The notes: generated by a model from the letters alone, not told the origin. DNA of 64,000 nucleotides from Ureibacillus sp. FSL W7-1570 (GCF_038593265.1 NZ_CP151979.1:3216776-3280775); one strand, 5' to 3'. Shown: positions 41,306 to 51,118, numbered from the stretch's first letter. Made by a program: numbers and translations.

Positions 41306-42505
41306 TTATTCATTTGTTGTTTTCAATAATTGCGGCGCTTTTTTGACGGTCCAAAGATGGGCCAAGAGGTAGCAGCCGAATAAAATCATTGCACCGAAAA
41401 TAAATGGGGAAGACAGCTTCCATTCAAGGAGTACGCCGGCAAGGGCCGGGCCGATCATATTGCCCAAACTCATATAGGCATTATTCATGCCGGCTGCATA
41501 TCCCTGCTCGTTTCCTGCCAGTTTTGAAATCAATGTGTTAACGGCTGGCCGGATAAAGGTAGTGGCGATTTGAAAGACTGATGCAACCAACAAAATAAGG
41601 AAGAATCCGCTGACATACACCATGCCAATCATCGATATGGCCGCGATGATTAAATTGACTAAAATGACTTTCATTTCTCCAAAGCGTTTGAATAATTGAT
41701 CGACAATGAACAATTGCAAGATGACGCCAAGAAATCCGCCAATCGTCATCACAATCGCGATATCCATTGGTGTATAATCAAACTTCTCTGTTAAAAACAT
41801 GGACAAAGTAGATTGGAAATTGGCAATGCCGAAACTGAATACAAAAACAACGATTAACATGACAAAGTAAGAAGTATGTACGGAACGGGCTAATTGTTTT
41901 AATATATTTTCATTTTTTGCTGGAATTTTTTCTTCCGTTGGCTGCATTTTAATATTCGGTAATACAATATACGAGATGAAGGCAGCGATTAGAGCAACGA
42001 CGCCCACAAAATAGAAAGGGAAATGCAAATTCACTTTTGCCAGGAAGCCGCCAATTCCCGGTCCGATCATAAATCCGAAAGAGATGGCTGCACCCAAAAG
42101 CCCCATGCTTTTCCCGCGTTCTTCTATGGTGGTAATATCCGCAGCATAGGCCATTACCGGCGGCATGATGAAGGCTGCTCCCGTACCGGTAAGAAAGCGG
42201 GCAAAGAACAGCATGCCAATCGCTTTTGCCATTCCAAAAATAATTTGGGAACAACCAAAAATGATGAGACCGATAATGATGAAAATTTTTCTTCCGTGTT
42301 GGTCCGATAAATTTCCTGCTATCGGTGAAAAAATAAATTGGGCAAAGGCAAAATCGGCAATTAAAAATCCGAGAATGGTGCCTCCAACCCCAAATAATTG
42401 CAAATAGGAAGGCAATACCGGAACAACTGTACCAACGCCTCCCATCGTGATAAATAAATTAAACATTAACATCATGATGATGAATTTTTTCTTGTTCTGT
42501 GACAT
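41306..42505 (-). CDS. MFS multidrug efflux transporter (DHA1 type)
   Basis: A 399-residue protein with twelve predicted membrane segments. The DHA1 motif A between helices 2 and 3 reads GNLSDQHGRKIFIIIGL, and motif C is near GLLGAAISFGFMIGPGIGGFLA. These are features of drug/proton antiporters such as NorA or Bmr and of YkuC-type pumps. No regulator gene is adjacent. The ATG at 42505 is preceded by GGTAGGTG. Confidence 0.82.
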   Translation of the reverse strand: MSQNKKKFIIMMLMFNLFITMGGVGTVVPVLPSYLQLFGVGGTILGFLIADFAFAQFIFSPIAGNLSDQHGRKIFIIIGLIIFGCSQIIFGMAKAIGMLFFARFLTGTGAAFIMPPVMAYAADITTIEERGKSMGLLGAAISFGFMIGPGIGGFLAKVNLHFPFYFVGVVALIAAFISYIVLPNIKMQPTEEKIPAKNENILKQLARSVHTSYFVMLIVVFVFSFGIANFQSTLSMFLTEKFDYTPMDIAIVMTIGGFLGVILQLFIVDQLFKRFGEMKVILVNLIIAAISMIGMVYVSGFFLILLVASVFQIATTFIRPAVNTLISKLAGNEQGYAAGMNNAYMSLGNMIGPALAGVLLEWKLSSPFIFGAMILFGCYLLAHLWTVKKAPQLLKTTNE

Positions 42506-42826
42506 ACGCACACCTACCATTCAATTCAAAAACCGTTCTTTCAAAATAATGAAGTATATTTTATCATATTGCGAAGGGCAAAACATAGATGAAATTTACT
42601 TGAAATAACATTAATTTAACATATTTTTTTGTAAAATATAAACATAACGATTCCAACGGCAAAATATGGTTCAACCATCAACTGTGCTGGCGGGCAAATT
42701 TTATTTTAATATTTTTTCATCAATTTATCCAAAAAATACAAAATGCCAAAATGTTGTTTCCCGAAATTTTGGCATTTTATGAAGTGTTCACTGAACTGAT
42801 GACAATGAAATAGTGGAGGAACTTAC
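42506..42826. other. Intergenic region with an orphan terminator (42740-42780)
   Basis: This 320-base gap between the divergent MFS pump and racemase genes holds no gene. A perfect 13-bp stem AAAATGCCAAAAT / ATTTTGGCATTTT (42740-42778) ends in TTTTATG 46 bases before the racemase start. Because no open frame precedes it on this strand, it could be an attenuator in the racemase leader or the end of a small RNA starting near 42620-42660. Confidence 0.55.
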
Positions 42827-43522
42827 ATGAAAACAATAGGGCTAATCGGCGGAATGAGTTGGGAATCTACGGTTGAATACTATCGAATCATCAATGAAGA
42901 AGTGAAGAAAAGATTGGGTGGTTTGCATTCGGCAAAATGTCTTTTATACAGCGTCGATTTTGAGGAAATCGAGCGGTTCCAGTCGGAAAGCAAGTGGGAG
43001 GAAGCAGGAAAGCTGTTAGGAAATGTGGCTTATTCATTGGAAAAAGCGGGGGCGGATTTTATTGTCATTTGTACGAATACGATGCATAAGGTGGTAGAGT
43101 ATGTGGAAGAAAAAATAAGCATCCCCGTTTTACATATTGCGGATGCCACTGCAGAGCAGATCAAAAGATTAAGCCTCCAAAAGGTGGGACTATTAGGGAC
43201 GAAATACACGATGGAGCAGGATTTTTATAAATCACGGATTGAATCAAACGGAATAAAAGTTTTGGTGCCGAATGAAGAAGAAAGAAAAAGGATCAATCAG
43301 ATTATTTATGAAGAATTGTGTTTAGGCAAAATCCAACCATCATCAAGAGATTATTACAAGAACGTGATTCGGAATTTGGTTGAACAAGGTGCGGAAGGAA
43401 TTATTTTGGGATGCACGGAAATTGGTTTATTAGTGAAGCAAGAGGATTCGGAAGCGCCTTTATTTGATACGGCAAAAATTCATGCAATTGAAGCGGTGAA
43501 TAAAGCATTGGCCTCTCAATGA
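42827..43522 (+). CDS. Aspartate/glutamate racemase family protein (YgeA type)
   Basis: A 231-residue cofactor-independent racemase. The N-terminal [20 protein letters not shown] is typical for the aspartate racemase group. The two catalytic cysteines are in [11 protein letters not shown] and [11 protein letters not shown]. It converts L- and D-forms of an amino acid, likely aspartate or a related one; the substrate cannot be told from the motifs. GGAGGAACTTAC lies before the ATG. It is monocistronic, ending in a bidirectional terminator. Confidence 0.88.
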   Translation: MKTIGLIGGMSWESTVEYYRIINEEVKKRLGGLHSAKCLLYSVDFEEIERFQSESKWEEAGKLLGNVAYSLEKAGADFIVICTNTMHKVVEYVEEKISIPVLHIADATAEQIKRLSLQKVGLLGTKYTMEQDFYKSRIESNGIKVLVPNEEERKRINQIIYEELCLGKIQPSSRDYYKNVIRNLVEQGAEGIILGCTEIGLLVKQEDSEAPLFDTAKIHAIEAVNKALASQ

Positions 43523-43547
43523 GATCATGAAGATGTTAATAAAAAAG

Positions 43548-43592
43548 AAAGGGTTTTACATATCGTTGTATCGAACTATGTAAAACCCTTTT
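43548..43592. terminator. Bidirectional terminator between the racemase and potD
   Basis: Perfect 15-bp stem AAAGGGTTTTACATA / TATGTAAAACCCTTT with a 14-base loop, bordered by A and T tracts. Confidence 0.92.
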
Positions 43593-43604
43593 CATTTTTA
43601 GATG

Positions 43605-44681
43605 TTATTTAATGGACATTTTGAATTGCAAAAAGTATTCATTATATTTTCCGAGCCATTCCAAACCTAGATTTTCATATACTTCCAATCTGTTTTTAAT
43701 TTCTTCAGGAGGATAGAAGCGCTCATCGTTGGCGATTTCCGGATCCATAATTTCTAATGCTGCTTTATTCGGTGTGGAGTATCCGACATATTCCGCATTT
43801 TGGGCAGCCACTTCCGGGTCGAGCATGAAGTTAATAAAAGCGTGGGCACCTTCGATATTTTTCGCCGTTTTCGGGATGACAAAGTTGTCAAACCACAAAT
43901 TGGAACCTTCTTTCGGCACCGCATAGTCCAATTCTTCGTTTTCCGCCATCATATCTGCGGCAGAACCAGACCAAGTGAGAGCAACGGCTGCTTCATTATT
44001 CTCCATCATCGGAATAATCTCATCACCGATCACCCCTTTAATATTGGGAGAGAGTTTAATGAGCTTATCTGTTGCTTTTTGCAATAGTTCTTCATCTTTT
44101 GCATTCAACGATTCCCCCATTGAGTTTAAGCCCATTCCCATAACTTCACGGGCGCTGTCCACCAAGAATACTTTGTTTTTCAATGAAGGATCCCATAAAT
44201 CGTTCCATGATTCAAAATTCAAAGGTTTGGAGAGCATGTTTGGATTATAAACGATGCCAACCGTACCCCAGAAATAAGGGATGGAATATTTATTGCCAGG
44301 ATCAAAAGGCAAATCCAAATAATAAGGATCGATGTATTTTAAATTTGGGATTTTTGAATGATCAATCGGATAAAGCAAGTCTTTTTCAATCATCATTTCG
44401 ATTGTATATTCAGACGGGACAGCGATATCGTAAGTTGTTCCGCCTTGCTCAATTTTGGTGAGCATCGCTTCATTGGAATCAAAAGTTTCATAAATGACTT
44501 TAATGCCAGTTTCTTTAGTAAATTGCTTCAATAAGTCCGGATCGATGTAGTCTCCCCAGTTATAGATTGTAATCGTATTTTTGCTTCCTTTACTTCCGGA
44601 GGCTTCCAACTGGCCAGCAACAAAATAAAGTCCGGCACAGACGATTAAAATGGCAATGCTTAAATTGATTAATGATCTCAT
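43605..44681 (-). CDS. potD: Spermidine/putrescine-binding protein PotD
   Basis: The extracytoplasmic binding protein of the polyamine ABC importer. The 358-residue protein has an N-terminal hydrophobic segment (LSIAILIVCAGLYFVAG), then TITIYNWGDYIDPDLLKQFTKETG, the PotD family start. Ligand-region motifs YDIAVPSEYTIEMMIE, GTVGIVYN, LTWSGSAADMMAENEEL and AEYVGYSTPNKAALE are seen. The cysteine at residue 16 stands in LIVC, not a regular lipobox (V at -1), so it may be anchored by the helix or lipidated weakly. Last gene of potABCD; overlaps potC by four bases. Confidence 0.93.
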   Translation of the reverse strand: MRSLINLSIAILIVCAGLYFVAGQLEASGSKGSKNTITIYNWGDYIDPDLLKQFTKETGIKVIYETFDSNEAMLTKIEQGGTTYDIAVPSEYTIEMMIEKDLLYPIDHSKIPNLKYIDPYYLDLPFDPGNKYSIPYFWGTVGIVYNPNMLSKPLNFESWNDLWDPSLKNKVFLVDSAREVMGMGLNSMGESLNAKDEELLQKATDKLIKLSPNIKGVIGDEIIPMMENNEAAVALTWSGSAADMMAENEELDYAVPKEGSNLWFDNFVIPKTAKNIEGAHAFINFMLDPEVAAQNAEYVGYSTPNKAALEIMDPEIANDERFYPPEEIKNRLEVYENLGLEWLGKYNEYFLQFKMSIK

Positions 44682-45481
44682 AATTTACCGACCCCCCCGT
44701 TAATCAATTTCGTGCGGCGGGTTACGAAATAATATCCAATGACAATCAGCACCGTCACGATAAATATAATTCCGGAAAGGGCATTTACAGTCAACGAAAT
44801 TCCTACACGGGCGATGGAATAAATTTCTACAGATAATGTGGAAAATCCGTTTCCTGTCACGAAAAATGTAACGGCGAAATCATCGAGTGAATAAGTGAGC
44901 GCCATAAAGAAGCCGGCAAAAATGCCCGGTTTGATGTAAGGAATAATCACGCGATACATGACATCTCTTTTTGTAGCCCCCAAATCCTGGGCTGCATCAA
45001 TTAAATTCGGATTCATTTCGGATAGTTTTGGCAGCACCATCAACACAACAATCGGTATGCTGAAGGCAATATGGGAAATTAAAACAGATGCAAATCCGAG
45101 TTTAACCCCAATCATTGTAAATAGGATTAAGAAGCTTGCTCCAATCACAACGTCCGGACTGACAATCAAAATATTATTGAGCGAAAGCAAAGTATTTCGC
45201 ATTTTCCGGTTCTTGATTGATGCGATGCCAATAGCCCCTAAAGTGCCAAGAATTGTAGAAATTAAGCTTGATAATAAAGCGACGATAAGGGTATTAATTA
45301 ATATCACTAACAGCCGGGAATCTTCAAAAACGGCTTCATAATGCTCCAAAGTAAAGGACTCAAAGTTGGACATGGAACCGCCGCTATTGAAGGAATAGAA
45401 AATCAAATAGAAGATAGGCGCGTATAATATAATGAATACGACAACCAGATAAATTTTTGCAGTTGTTGATAATTTATTCAT
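44678..45481 (-). CDS. potC: Polyamine ABC transporter permease PotC
   Basis: A 267-residue permease with six membrane segments. The EAA loop, which docks on the ATPase, reads LIDAAQDLGATKRDVMYRVIIPYIKPG. FESFTLEHYEAVFED near residue 40 is typical for PotC/PotI. It overlaps both neighbours by one to four bases, so the operon is translationally coupled. It partners PotB in the membrane channel. Confidence 0.93.
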   Translation of the reverse strand: MNKLSTTAKIYLVVVFIILYAPIFYLIFYSFNSGGSMSNFESFTLEHYEAVFEDSRLLVILINTLIVALLSSLISTILGTLGAIGIASIKNRKMRNTLLSLNNILIVSPDVVIGASFLILFTMIGVKLGFASVLISHIAFSIPIVVLMVLPKLSEMNPNLIDAAQDLGATKRDVMYRVIIPYIKPGIFAGFFMALTYSLDDFAVTFFVTGNGFSTLSVEIYSIARVGISLTVNALSGIIFIVTVLIVIGYYFVTRRTKLINGGVGKL

Positions 45482-46311
45482 TATACGCGGCCTCCTTTAG
45501 TTCTTCTAGTTCTAGCAGTAAAAATCATGCTCGCAAACATGATGATAACAAGGAATACGGCAATCGTTGAACCCATTCCCCAGTTTTGCGCCACAAGGAA
45601 TTGCTGTTCAATAGCTGTACCCAGTGTAATCACCTGGTTTCCTGCTATTAAGCGCGTAATCATAAAGAGCGACAGGGCGGGAATGAATGTTACTTGAATG
45701 CCTGATTTAACTCCTTCAATTGTTAGCGGCCAAATGACACGGCGGAATGTTGTAAAAGGGGAAGCCCCTAAATCCCGCGCTGCATCCACCAATGTCGGGT
45801 TTAATTTATCCAAAGAGTTGAAAATCGGAATAATCATAAATGGTATAAAGATATAGACAGCTACAAAGATAAAGCTGAAATCGGTAAACAAGATTTGTTT
45901 CGGCTCGATACCAAACACGCTGATGACGGCATTGATCGGTCCGTATAAACCGAAAATGCCGATAAATGCATACGTTTTTAAAAGCAAGTTGATCCATGAA
46001 GGAATAATAATAAACATCAACCAAAGATATTTATGTTTCGTTTTCGTCAAAAAGTAGGCCGTTGGGTAAGATACCAATAAAGTAAAGAATGTAATCACAA
46101 CGGCGTAAAAAAAGCTTGTGAAGGTCATTTTTAAATAAACAGGCGAGAAGAATCGTTTATAGTTTTCCAGCGTAAAATTGCCGTTTAAATCAAGCAAGGA
46201 ATAATAGATGATTAAAGCGATTGGAGCGATGACGAAGAATACAATCCAAAGAATATAGGGGATGAGAGGCCCCTTTGCTACGCGATCACGCATTCCGCTC
46301 ATCATCTCCAT
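45481..46311 (-). CDS. potB: Polyamine ABC transporter permease PotB
   Basis: A 276-residue permease with six membrane segments, beginning [23 protein letters not shown]. The EAA loop is [27 protein letters not shown]. It pairs with PotC. Its end and the start of potC share a base. In-frame ATGs at 46311, 46302 and 46293 are possible starts, all within the end of potA; the first is listed, while 46293 (MRDRVAKG) gives a more usual N-terminus. Confidence 0.92.
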   Translation of the reverse strand: MEMMSGMRDRVAKGPLIPYILWIVFFVIAPIALIIYYSLLDLNGNFTLENYKRFFSPVYLKMTFTSFFYAVVITFFTLLVSYPTAYFLTKTKHKYLWLMFIIIPSWINLLLKTYAFIGIFGLYGPINAVISVFGIEPKQILFTDFSFIFVAVYIFIPFMIIPIFNSLDKLNPTLVDAARDLGASPFTTFRRVIWPLTIEGVKSGIQVTFIPALSLFMITRLIAGNQVITLGTAIEQQFLVAQNWGMGSTIAVFLVIIMFASMIFTARTRRTKGGRV

Positions 46312-47389
46312 AGGATTCCAATCGCTTGTCGAATTCTTCTTCCGTCTCGTTCAAACGCATGACATGGATTGCTTCCGGTTCAAAATATAAGCCGATTTCT
46401 TCGCCCACTTCCGCCTTTTTCAAAGAATGGACAAGCCATTCATTGCCGTCTTTGTCATAAGTTGATAATTCATAATGCACGCCTCGGAATAATTGGGTAT
46501 CCACCGTCACAACAAGCTTCCCTTTATCGACGGAAGTGATTTCCAAGTCTTCCGGGCGGATGACAATATCCACTTTTTCGTTCGGTTTCATCCCTTTATC
46601 CACACAATCAAATACTTTTCCGGTAAATTGCACTTTATAGTCTTCCAACATGATTCCCTCAACGATGTTCGATTCTCCAATGAAATCCGCAACGAACCGG
46701 TTGATTGGTTCATCGTATATATCAACAGGGGAACCGGATTGTTGAATTTCGCCATCATTCAAAACAAAAATCTCATCGGACATGGCCAACGCCTCTTCTT
46801 GATCGTGAGTGACAAACACAAAGGTTTTGCCGAGGCGTTGCTGCAATTCCCTGAGTTCATATTGCATTTCATAACGCAATTTTAAATCAAGAGCTGACAA
46901 TGGTTCATCGAGTAAAATCACTTCCGGATCATTGACAATGGCCCGGGCAATGGCAACCCGTTGTCGTTGCCCCCCTGACATTTCGGATATTTCCCGGTTT
47001 TCAAATCCTTCCAAGTTGACAAATTTCAGCGCTTCTCTCACACGCTCTTGGATTTCTTTTTCTTTCATTTTTTTTATGCGCAAGCCGAACGCGACATTTT
47101 CAAAAACATTTAAATGAGGAAAAAGTGCATAATCCTGAAACACTGTGTTGACTTGCCGCTGGTGAGCCGGAACGTTGTTTATTTTTTTTCCATTAAAGTA
47201 AACGTTTCCGCTAGAAGGCGCTGTGAAACCCGCGATGATTCGAAGGATGGTTGTTTTCCCGCAACCTGATGGCCCCAGTAGGGTATAAAATTTTCCTTTT
47301 TCCAGTTCAAAGTTGATATTTTTCAGTACGACTGTTCCATCGTCATAAGATTTTGAAACATTTTCAAATTGAATGATTGTGTTACCCAT
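46286..47389 (-). CDS. potA: Polyamine ABC transporter ATPase PotA
   Basis: A 367-residue ATP-binding subunit. Walker A is [17 protein letters not shown], the Q-loop [21 protein letters not shown], the signature [27 protein letters not shown] contains LSGG-like MSGGQ and Walker B, and the switch is [20 protein letters not shown] domain follows from about residue 290 ([12 protein letters not shown]). The ATG at 47389 has AGGAGG seven bases upstream. It follows the XRE regulator by 18 bases on the same strand, so one operon is likely. Confidence 0.95.
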   Translation of the reverse strand: MGNTIIQFENVSKSYDDGTVVLKNINFELEKGKFYTLLGPSGCGKTTILRIIAGFTAPSSGNVYFNGKKINNVPAHQRQVNTVFQDYALFPHLNVFENVAFGLRIKKMKEKEIQERVREALKFVNLEGFENREISEMSGGQRQRVAIARAIVNDPEVILLDEPLSALDLKLRYEMQYELRELQQRLGKTFVFVTHDQEEALAMSDEIFVLNDGEIQQSGSPVDIYDEPINRFVADFIGESNIVEGIMLEDYKVQFTGKVFDCVDKGMKPNEKVDIVIRPEDLEITSVDKGKLVVTVDTQLFRGVHYELSTYDKDGNEWLVHSLKKAEVGEEIGLYFEPEAIHVMRLNETEEEFDKRLESYGDDERNA

Positions 47390-47407
47390 ACTCAAGCCTC
47401 CTAAACC

Positions 47408-47950
47408 CTATAAATAAGATTCTGTTGCTACAAGAAGCAGTTGTGACTCACCATCATTGGCATTAAAAATTTGGTGATTGCTAGAAGCTTCATAGTAGAC
47501 CGAGTTTCCTTCGCTTGCAATAAATTCTTCTTCCCCCAGCACTACACGGATCCGCCCCTTCAAAACATAAATGAAGGTTTCCGAAAGGGACGGTTCAAAT
47601 TGTTTATATTCCCCGCCTTTTTGAAAAGTGATAATCACCGGCTCCATTTCTTTATCGTTGGAAGTGGGAATCAGCCATTTGATTTCGTATTTCTTTTCTT
47701 CATCTATATAAGAGGTTTGGTCTTCTTCGCTGTAAACCACTTTTTGTTCTTCCATATCATCATCGAAAAATTCTTTGGGGGTTGAACCCAACACTTCTAA
47801 AATGGTAAAAAGCGTGTCGATGGAAGGGGAATTTAAATCACGTTCAAGCTGGGAAATATAACCTTTTGTCAAATCTGTTCTTTCACCAAGCTCTTCTTGT
47901 GTCAACCCTTTTTTAATGCGCAATGCTTTAATTTTCTTTCCAATTTGCAT
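47408..47950 (-). CDS. XRE-cupin transcription regulator of the pot operon
   Basis: A 180-residue regulator: N-terminal HTH_3 domain (IKALRIKKGLTQEELGERTDLTKGYISQLERDLNSPSIDTLFTILEVLG) and C-terminal cupin domain (ETFIYVLKGRIRVVLGEEEF...NSVYYEASSNHQIFN). This PuuR-like layout is common for regulators of polyamine transport and breakdown, and the gene leads potABCD. The ATG at 47950 has GAGGAG ten bases upstream. A palindrome 49 bases upstream may be its own operator. A ligand, likely a polyamine, would bind the cupin. Confidence 0.88.
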   Translation of the reverse strand: MQIGKKIKALRIKKGLTQEELGERTDLTKGYISQLERDLNSPSIDTLFTILEVLGSTPKEFFDDDMEEQKVVYSEEDQTSYIDEEKKYEIKWLIPTSNDKEMEPVIITFQKGGEYKQFEPSLSETFIYVLKGRIRVVLGEEEFIASEGNSVYYEASSNHQIFNANDGESQLLLVATESYL

Positions 47951-47998
47951 ATAGTAAAACTCCTCTTTAGCAACAAGCGGTTTATTTTTCCTAAACAT

Positions 47999-48018
47999 TT
48001 AGTAAGAAAGTTTACTAA
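47999..48018. promoter_or_regulatory. Candidate operator upstream of the pot operon
   Basis: TTAGTAAGAAAGTTTACTAA is a 7-bp perfect inverted repeat with a six-base spacer, 49 bases before the regulator's start codon. A further GTAAACTT half-repeat occurs about 20 bases away. The rest of the 350-base gap to ykuU is AT-rich and has no gene. Confidence 0.45.
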
Positions 48019-48301
48019 TACAAAACTTTAAGTTTACAATTACAGATAATGATTATACAGAATTTTAAAGGGAATGCAACATTTTTTATTAAAATTTCAA
48101 TTTCAAAAGGCTTCTTTGGAGAAGCAGCTGATTTGTGGACCGATTCGCAACGGAACAATTCTGTGGAGATATATTTTTATGGGGTTTTCAGTATGATAAT
48201 AAAGGACGTTTTGTGAAATAAATTGAAATTCATTCATTCATTTGTTAGTGTAAAAATTAGGAAAGTATTACCTTCATTATTCAATAAGGGGGGAAACAAT
48301 C

Positions 48302-48844
48302 ATGGCAGAGCGTTTAGTCGGCAAACAGGCACCATTATTTGAACTGGATGCGGTAATGCCGGACAAAACCTTTGGTAAAGTCTCTTTGGAAAAAATTATA
48401 AATGAAGGGAAATGGACAGTTTTATTTTTTTATCCAATGGATTTCACATTCGTATGTCCGACTGAAATTACGGCAATCAGCGACCGTTATGATGAGTTTC
48501 AGGAATTGGAAGCGGAAGTGATTGGTGTTTCGACGGATTCCATATATACCCACCTTGCCTGGATTAATACGGAGCGCACAAAAAACGGCATCGGTACACT
48601 GAAATATCCTTTGGCTTCAGATCATACCCATGCTGTGGCCAAGGAGTACGGAGTGTTAATCGAAGAAGAGGGAGTCGCATTGCGCGGATTATTCATTATT
48701 AATCCTCTGGGCCAAATTCAATATGAAGTGGTGCATCACAACAATGTGGGCAGGGATGTGGATGAAGTTTTGCGTGTATTGCAGGCGCTTCAAACTGGAG
48801 GCCTATGCCCAGCCAATTGGCGTCCAGGCGAATCAACTTTGTGA
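48302..48844 (+). CDS. ykuU: Typical 2-Cys peroxiredoxin (YkuU-like)
   Basis: A 180-residue AhpC/Prx1-type peroxidase that reduces peroxides. The peroxidatic cysteine is in MDFTFVCPTEITAISD and the resolving cysteine in GGLCPANWRPGE. FYPMDFTFVCPTE and the following STDSIYTHLAWINTE match YkuU. The ATG follows GGGGGGAAACAATC. The next gene is ykuV, a thioredoxin-like protein, as in B. subtilis, which suggests they work together in peroxide defence. Confidence 0.9.
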   Translation: MAERLVGKQAPLFELDAVMPDKTFGKVSLEKIINEGKWTVLFFYPMDFTFVCPTEITAISDRYDEFQELEAEVIGVSTDSIYTHLAWINTERTKNGIGTLKYPLASDHTHAVAKEYGVLIEEEGVALRGLFIINPLGQIQYEVVHHNNVGRDVDEVLRVLQALQTGGLCPANWRPGESTL

Positions 48845-48898
48845 TGTTTTTTCCCATATTAATTAATGTGGGGATTTATCAATAAAAGGAGGAAATCG

Positions 48899-49336
48899 AT
48901 GAAACTGCGTTCACCATTGCCTGAGTTGGGTGGTGCAACGACCTGGATCAATGGTAAAGTGACGAAGGAAGAGTTGCTGGGGGAAAAAGCGACGTTAATT
49001 CATTTCTGGTCGGTCAGCTGTTATATATGTAAAGAAGCGATGCCTGATCTTAACGGGCTTCGGGAAAAGTATAAAAATCAATTGAATGTTGTGGCTGTGC
49101 ATATGCCCCGTTCCGAAGAGGACCAGGATTTGGAAACGATTGAACAAGTGGCCAAAGATTTAGGAATCACACAGCCAATCTACGTGGATAATGATTTTAT
49201 CTTATCGGATTTATTTGAAAATGAATATGTGCCATCGTATTACGTATTTGACCGTTCCGGTTTGTTGCGCCACTATCAGGCTGGCGGAAAAGGAATGAAA
49301 ATGTTGGAACAGCGGTTGAATCGTATCCTAAATTGA
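48899..49336 (+). CDS. ykuV: Thiol-disulfide oxidoreductase YkuV
   Basis: A 145-residue thioredoxin-like protein without a signal peptide, so cytosolic. The active site is SVSCYICKEAMP (CxxC = CYIC). TlpA/ResA-like features follow (NVVAVHMPRSEEDQDLETIEQVAKDLGI, VPSYYVFDRSGLLRHYQAGG with the cis-proline). B. subtilis YkuV is a thioredoxin-like reductant. AAAAGGAGG lies before the ATG. Terminator at 49336. Confidence 0.9.
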   Translation: MKLRSPLPELGGATTWINGKVTKEELLGEKATLIHFWSVSCYICKEAMPDLNGLREKYKNQLNVVAVHMPRSEEDQDLETIEQVAKDLGITQPIYVDNDFILSDLFENEYVPSYYVFDRSGLLRHYQAGGKGMKMLEQRLNRILN

Positions 49337-49363
49337 AGTGCCTGGCGAAAATGCCAGGCACTT
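49336..49363. terminator. Terminator between ykuV and ktrC
   Basis: Perfect 11-bp stem AAGTGCCTGGC / GCCAGGCACTT, used by two convergent genes; it overlaps the ktrC stop codon. Confidence 0.85.
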
Positions 49364-50021
49364 ATGTCATTGCCCGATTAACGAAACGGTTGATGTCCAC
49401 TACCGCTCCGATTACAAGCAACACATCGCCCAATAGGATTTTCTCATCAGCCCCAGGGGAGATAATAATGTGATCCCCGCGTTTGATGCCGATGATGTTG
49501 ATACCGTAATTGGCACGAATGTCCAAATCTTTGATGGAATAACCGGCAATCCGATCATTGGATTTGATTTCCATAATGGAATATTCATCAGATAATTCCA
49601 GATAATCGAGTACGTTATTGGACATCATGTTGTTGGCGATCCGGATGCCCATATCCCTCTCCGGATGAACGATGACGTCCGCACCGATTTTATGCAGCAC
49701 TTTTGCATGATAATCGTTTTGGGCTTTCGCTGTGATTTGCGGCACTCCCATTTCCTTTAAGATTAGCGTTGCCAGTATGCTGGCTTGGATATCGTCCCCA
49801 ATCGCGACGATGACATGCTCAAAATTTTGGAGTCCGAGCGATTTCAAAGCTTCTTCATCCGTTGCATCCGCAATGACCGCTTCCGTTGCAATTTTTGCAT
49901 AATCTTCCACCCGTTCGGGATCAGAGTCGATTGCCATCACATCCGCCCCCAGTCGGACCAATTCTTCCACGATGCTTCCTCCGAACCGTCCTAATCCGAT
50001 GACGACAAATTCTTTTCTCAT
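49362..50021 (-). CDS. ktrC: Potassium uptake regulatory subunit KtrC
   Basis: A 219-residue cytosolic RCK protein that forms the ring on KtrD/KtrB and binds ATP/ADP and c-di-AMP. The N-terminal Rossmann fold begins EFVVIGLGRFGGSIVEELVRLGADVMAIDSD; the RCK_C domain covers about residues 135-219. In B. subtilis ykqB (ktrC) lies next to rnjA. Here a methyltransferase, the sulfide island and an IS element separate them. The partner ktrD lies at 22041. Confidence 0.93.
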   Translation of the reverse strand: MRKEFVVIGLGRFGGSIVEELVRLGADVMAIDSDPERVEDYAKIATEAVIADATDEEALKSLGLQNFEHVIVAIGDDIQASILATLILKEMGVPQITAKAQNDYHAKVLHKIGADVIVHPERDMGIRIANNMMSNNVLDYLELSDEYSIMEIKSNDRIAGYSIKDLDIRANYGINIIGIKRGDHIIISPGADEKILLGDVLLVIGAVVDINRFVNRAMT

Positions 50022-50105
50022 TAGTTACCTCCGTGCGTTGTATGTACATCGATGTCATTATTGTAACGTAGTCTTCTAATTTCCACAAATAGAGGGGAAG
50101 CCCAT

Positions 50106-50876
50106 CTATTGTTTTTTGATGCCAATGACACGGATTCGTTTATAATCCGCAACCCAAACCCCGTTTTCAAAAAGGGAAGGTTTCAATGATTTTTCAACAT
50201 TTTCAATAATCTGCTGTTTCGTTTCCTCGTGGATGCCTTCGAAAAACAGACTTCCGAACATGTCAATCCAATTTTTTAGTCCTTCTTCCCCTTCAAGCGG
50301 TGTAGGGCGGTCAAAATGCATGGCAAAAATTACACGGAAACCGGCCTGTTCCATCAAAGTGGTATATTCCCCGATGCTCGGAAAATACCAAGGGAAAGGG
50401 ATGTTTTTTTCGATTCCCGCTTTTTTGATTTGCGTATCAATTGCTTGGGAAATCGTTTGCACATTTCCTTTGCCGCCAAACTCGGCAACAAATCGGCCGC
50501 CTTTTTTTAAGCTATTATAAATATTTGTCAGGGCTTTTTCGGGCTGTCTGACCCAGTGCAATACGGCATTCGAGAAAACGGCATCAAATTCATTATGAAA
50601 ATCGAGTTGTGTCACATCCTTTACGTAAAATGAAAGATGCGGGTATTTCTCTTTCGCTTTGGCAATCATCTTTTCGCTTGAATCAATCCCAACAACCTTT
50701 GCTCCGGCATCCGCCATTTGACAAGCCAAATCTCCTGTTCCGCATCCGACATCCAGTATTTTTTCCCCCTTTTTCGGTGCCAGCACCTTGACCAAACTAT
50801 CTCCAAATGCTGAAACGAAAGAATGTTTATCATCATAAAGTGATGGATTCCATTGATCTTTCCGCATTGTGCCCAT
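50106..50876 (-). CDS. SAM-dependent methyltransferase (trans-aconitate methyltransferase-like)
   Basis: A 256-residue class I methyltransferase. The SAM-binding motif I is ILDVGCGTGDLACQMADAGAKVVGIDSSEKMI, and AVFSNAVLHWVRQPEKAL is typical for the Tam/UbiE-like subgroup, with FPWYFPSIGEYTTLMEQAGFRV later. The substrate is unknown. Of several in-frame ATGs, that at 50876 has AAGGAG eight bases upstream. It is divergent from sqr with a 310-base gap. Confidence 0.85.
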   Translation of the reverse strand: MGTMRKDQWNPSLYDDKHSFVSAFGDSLVKVLAPKKGEKILDVGCGTGDLACQMADAGAKVVGIDSSEKMIAKAKEKYPHLSFYVKDVTQLDFHNEFDAVFSNAVLHWVRQPEKALTNIYNSLKKGGRFVAEFGGKGNVQTISQAIDTQIKKAGIEKNIPFPWYFPSIGEYTTLMEQAGFRVIFAMHFDRPTPLEGEEGLKNWIDMFGSLFFEGIHEETKQQIIENVEKSLKPSLFENGVWVADYKRIRVIGIKKQ

Positions 50877-51102
50877 GAACATCACTCCTTCCATATTTAG
50901 AAAAATTATACATAAAACGATTTGAATGAAAAAATGAATGATAAGAATATTCTTTATAACTTTTTTTCATTTAAGGATGACAAAAAAGGTCTGTAACATG
51001 CGATCGCCGGTGCATTTCCTCCAAAGCATGACATAGCATTGTTTGTCCGGTTCCAATAGAAATGGAAAACAAAACTTCGTAATTTTCTGAAATATTAAAT
51101 AT

Positions 51103-51118
51103 TAGGGGGATTCCCCTA
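51103..51118 (+). promoter_or_regulatory. Predicted operator A of the sulfide island (sqr promoter)
   Basis: TAGGGG-GATT-CCCCTA is a perfect 6-bp inverted repeat inside TTAGGGGGATTCCCCTATA. Its centre is 29.5 bp before the first base of a TATACC -10 box (51140-51145), which puts it near -41.5, the place of a class II activator site. The -35 position (51117-51122) reads TATATG, not a consensus. The 16 other bases match operator B before tauE at the same spacing. The remaining 180 bases of this gap hold no gene. Confidence 0.6.

Noticed and set aside
50980..51070. Possible gene remnant between the methyltransferase gene and sqr
   Set aside because: A short minus-strand frame (MLCHALEEMHRRSHVTD) looks protein-like but is too short, has no ribosome binding site and matches nothing I recognise.
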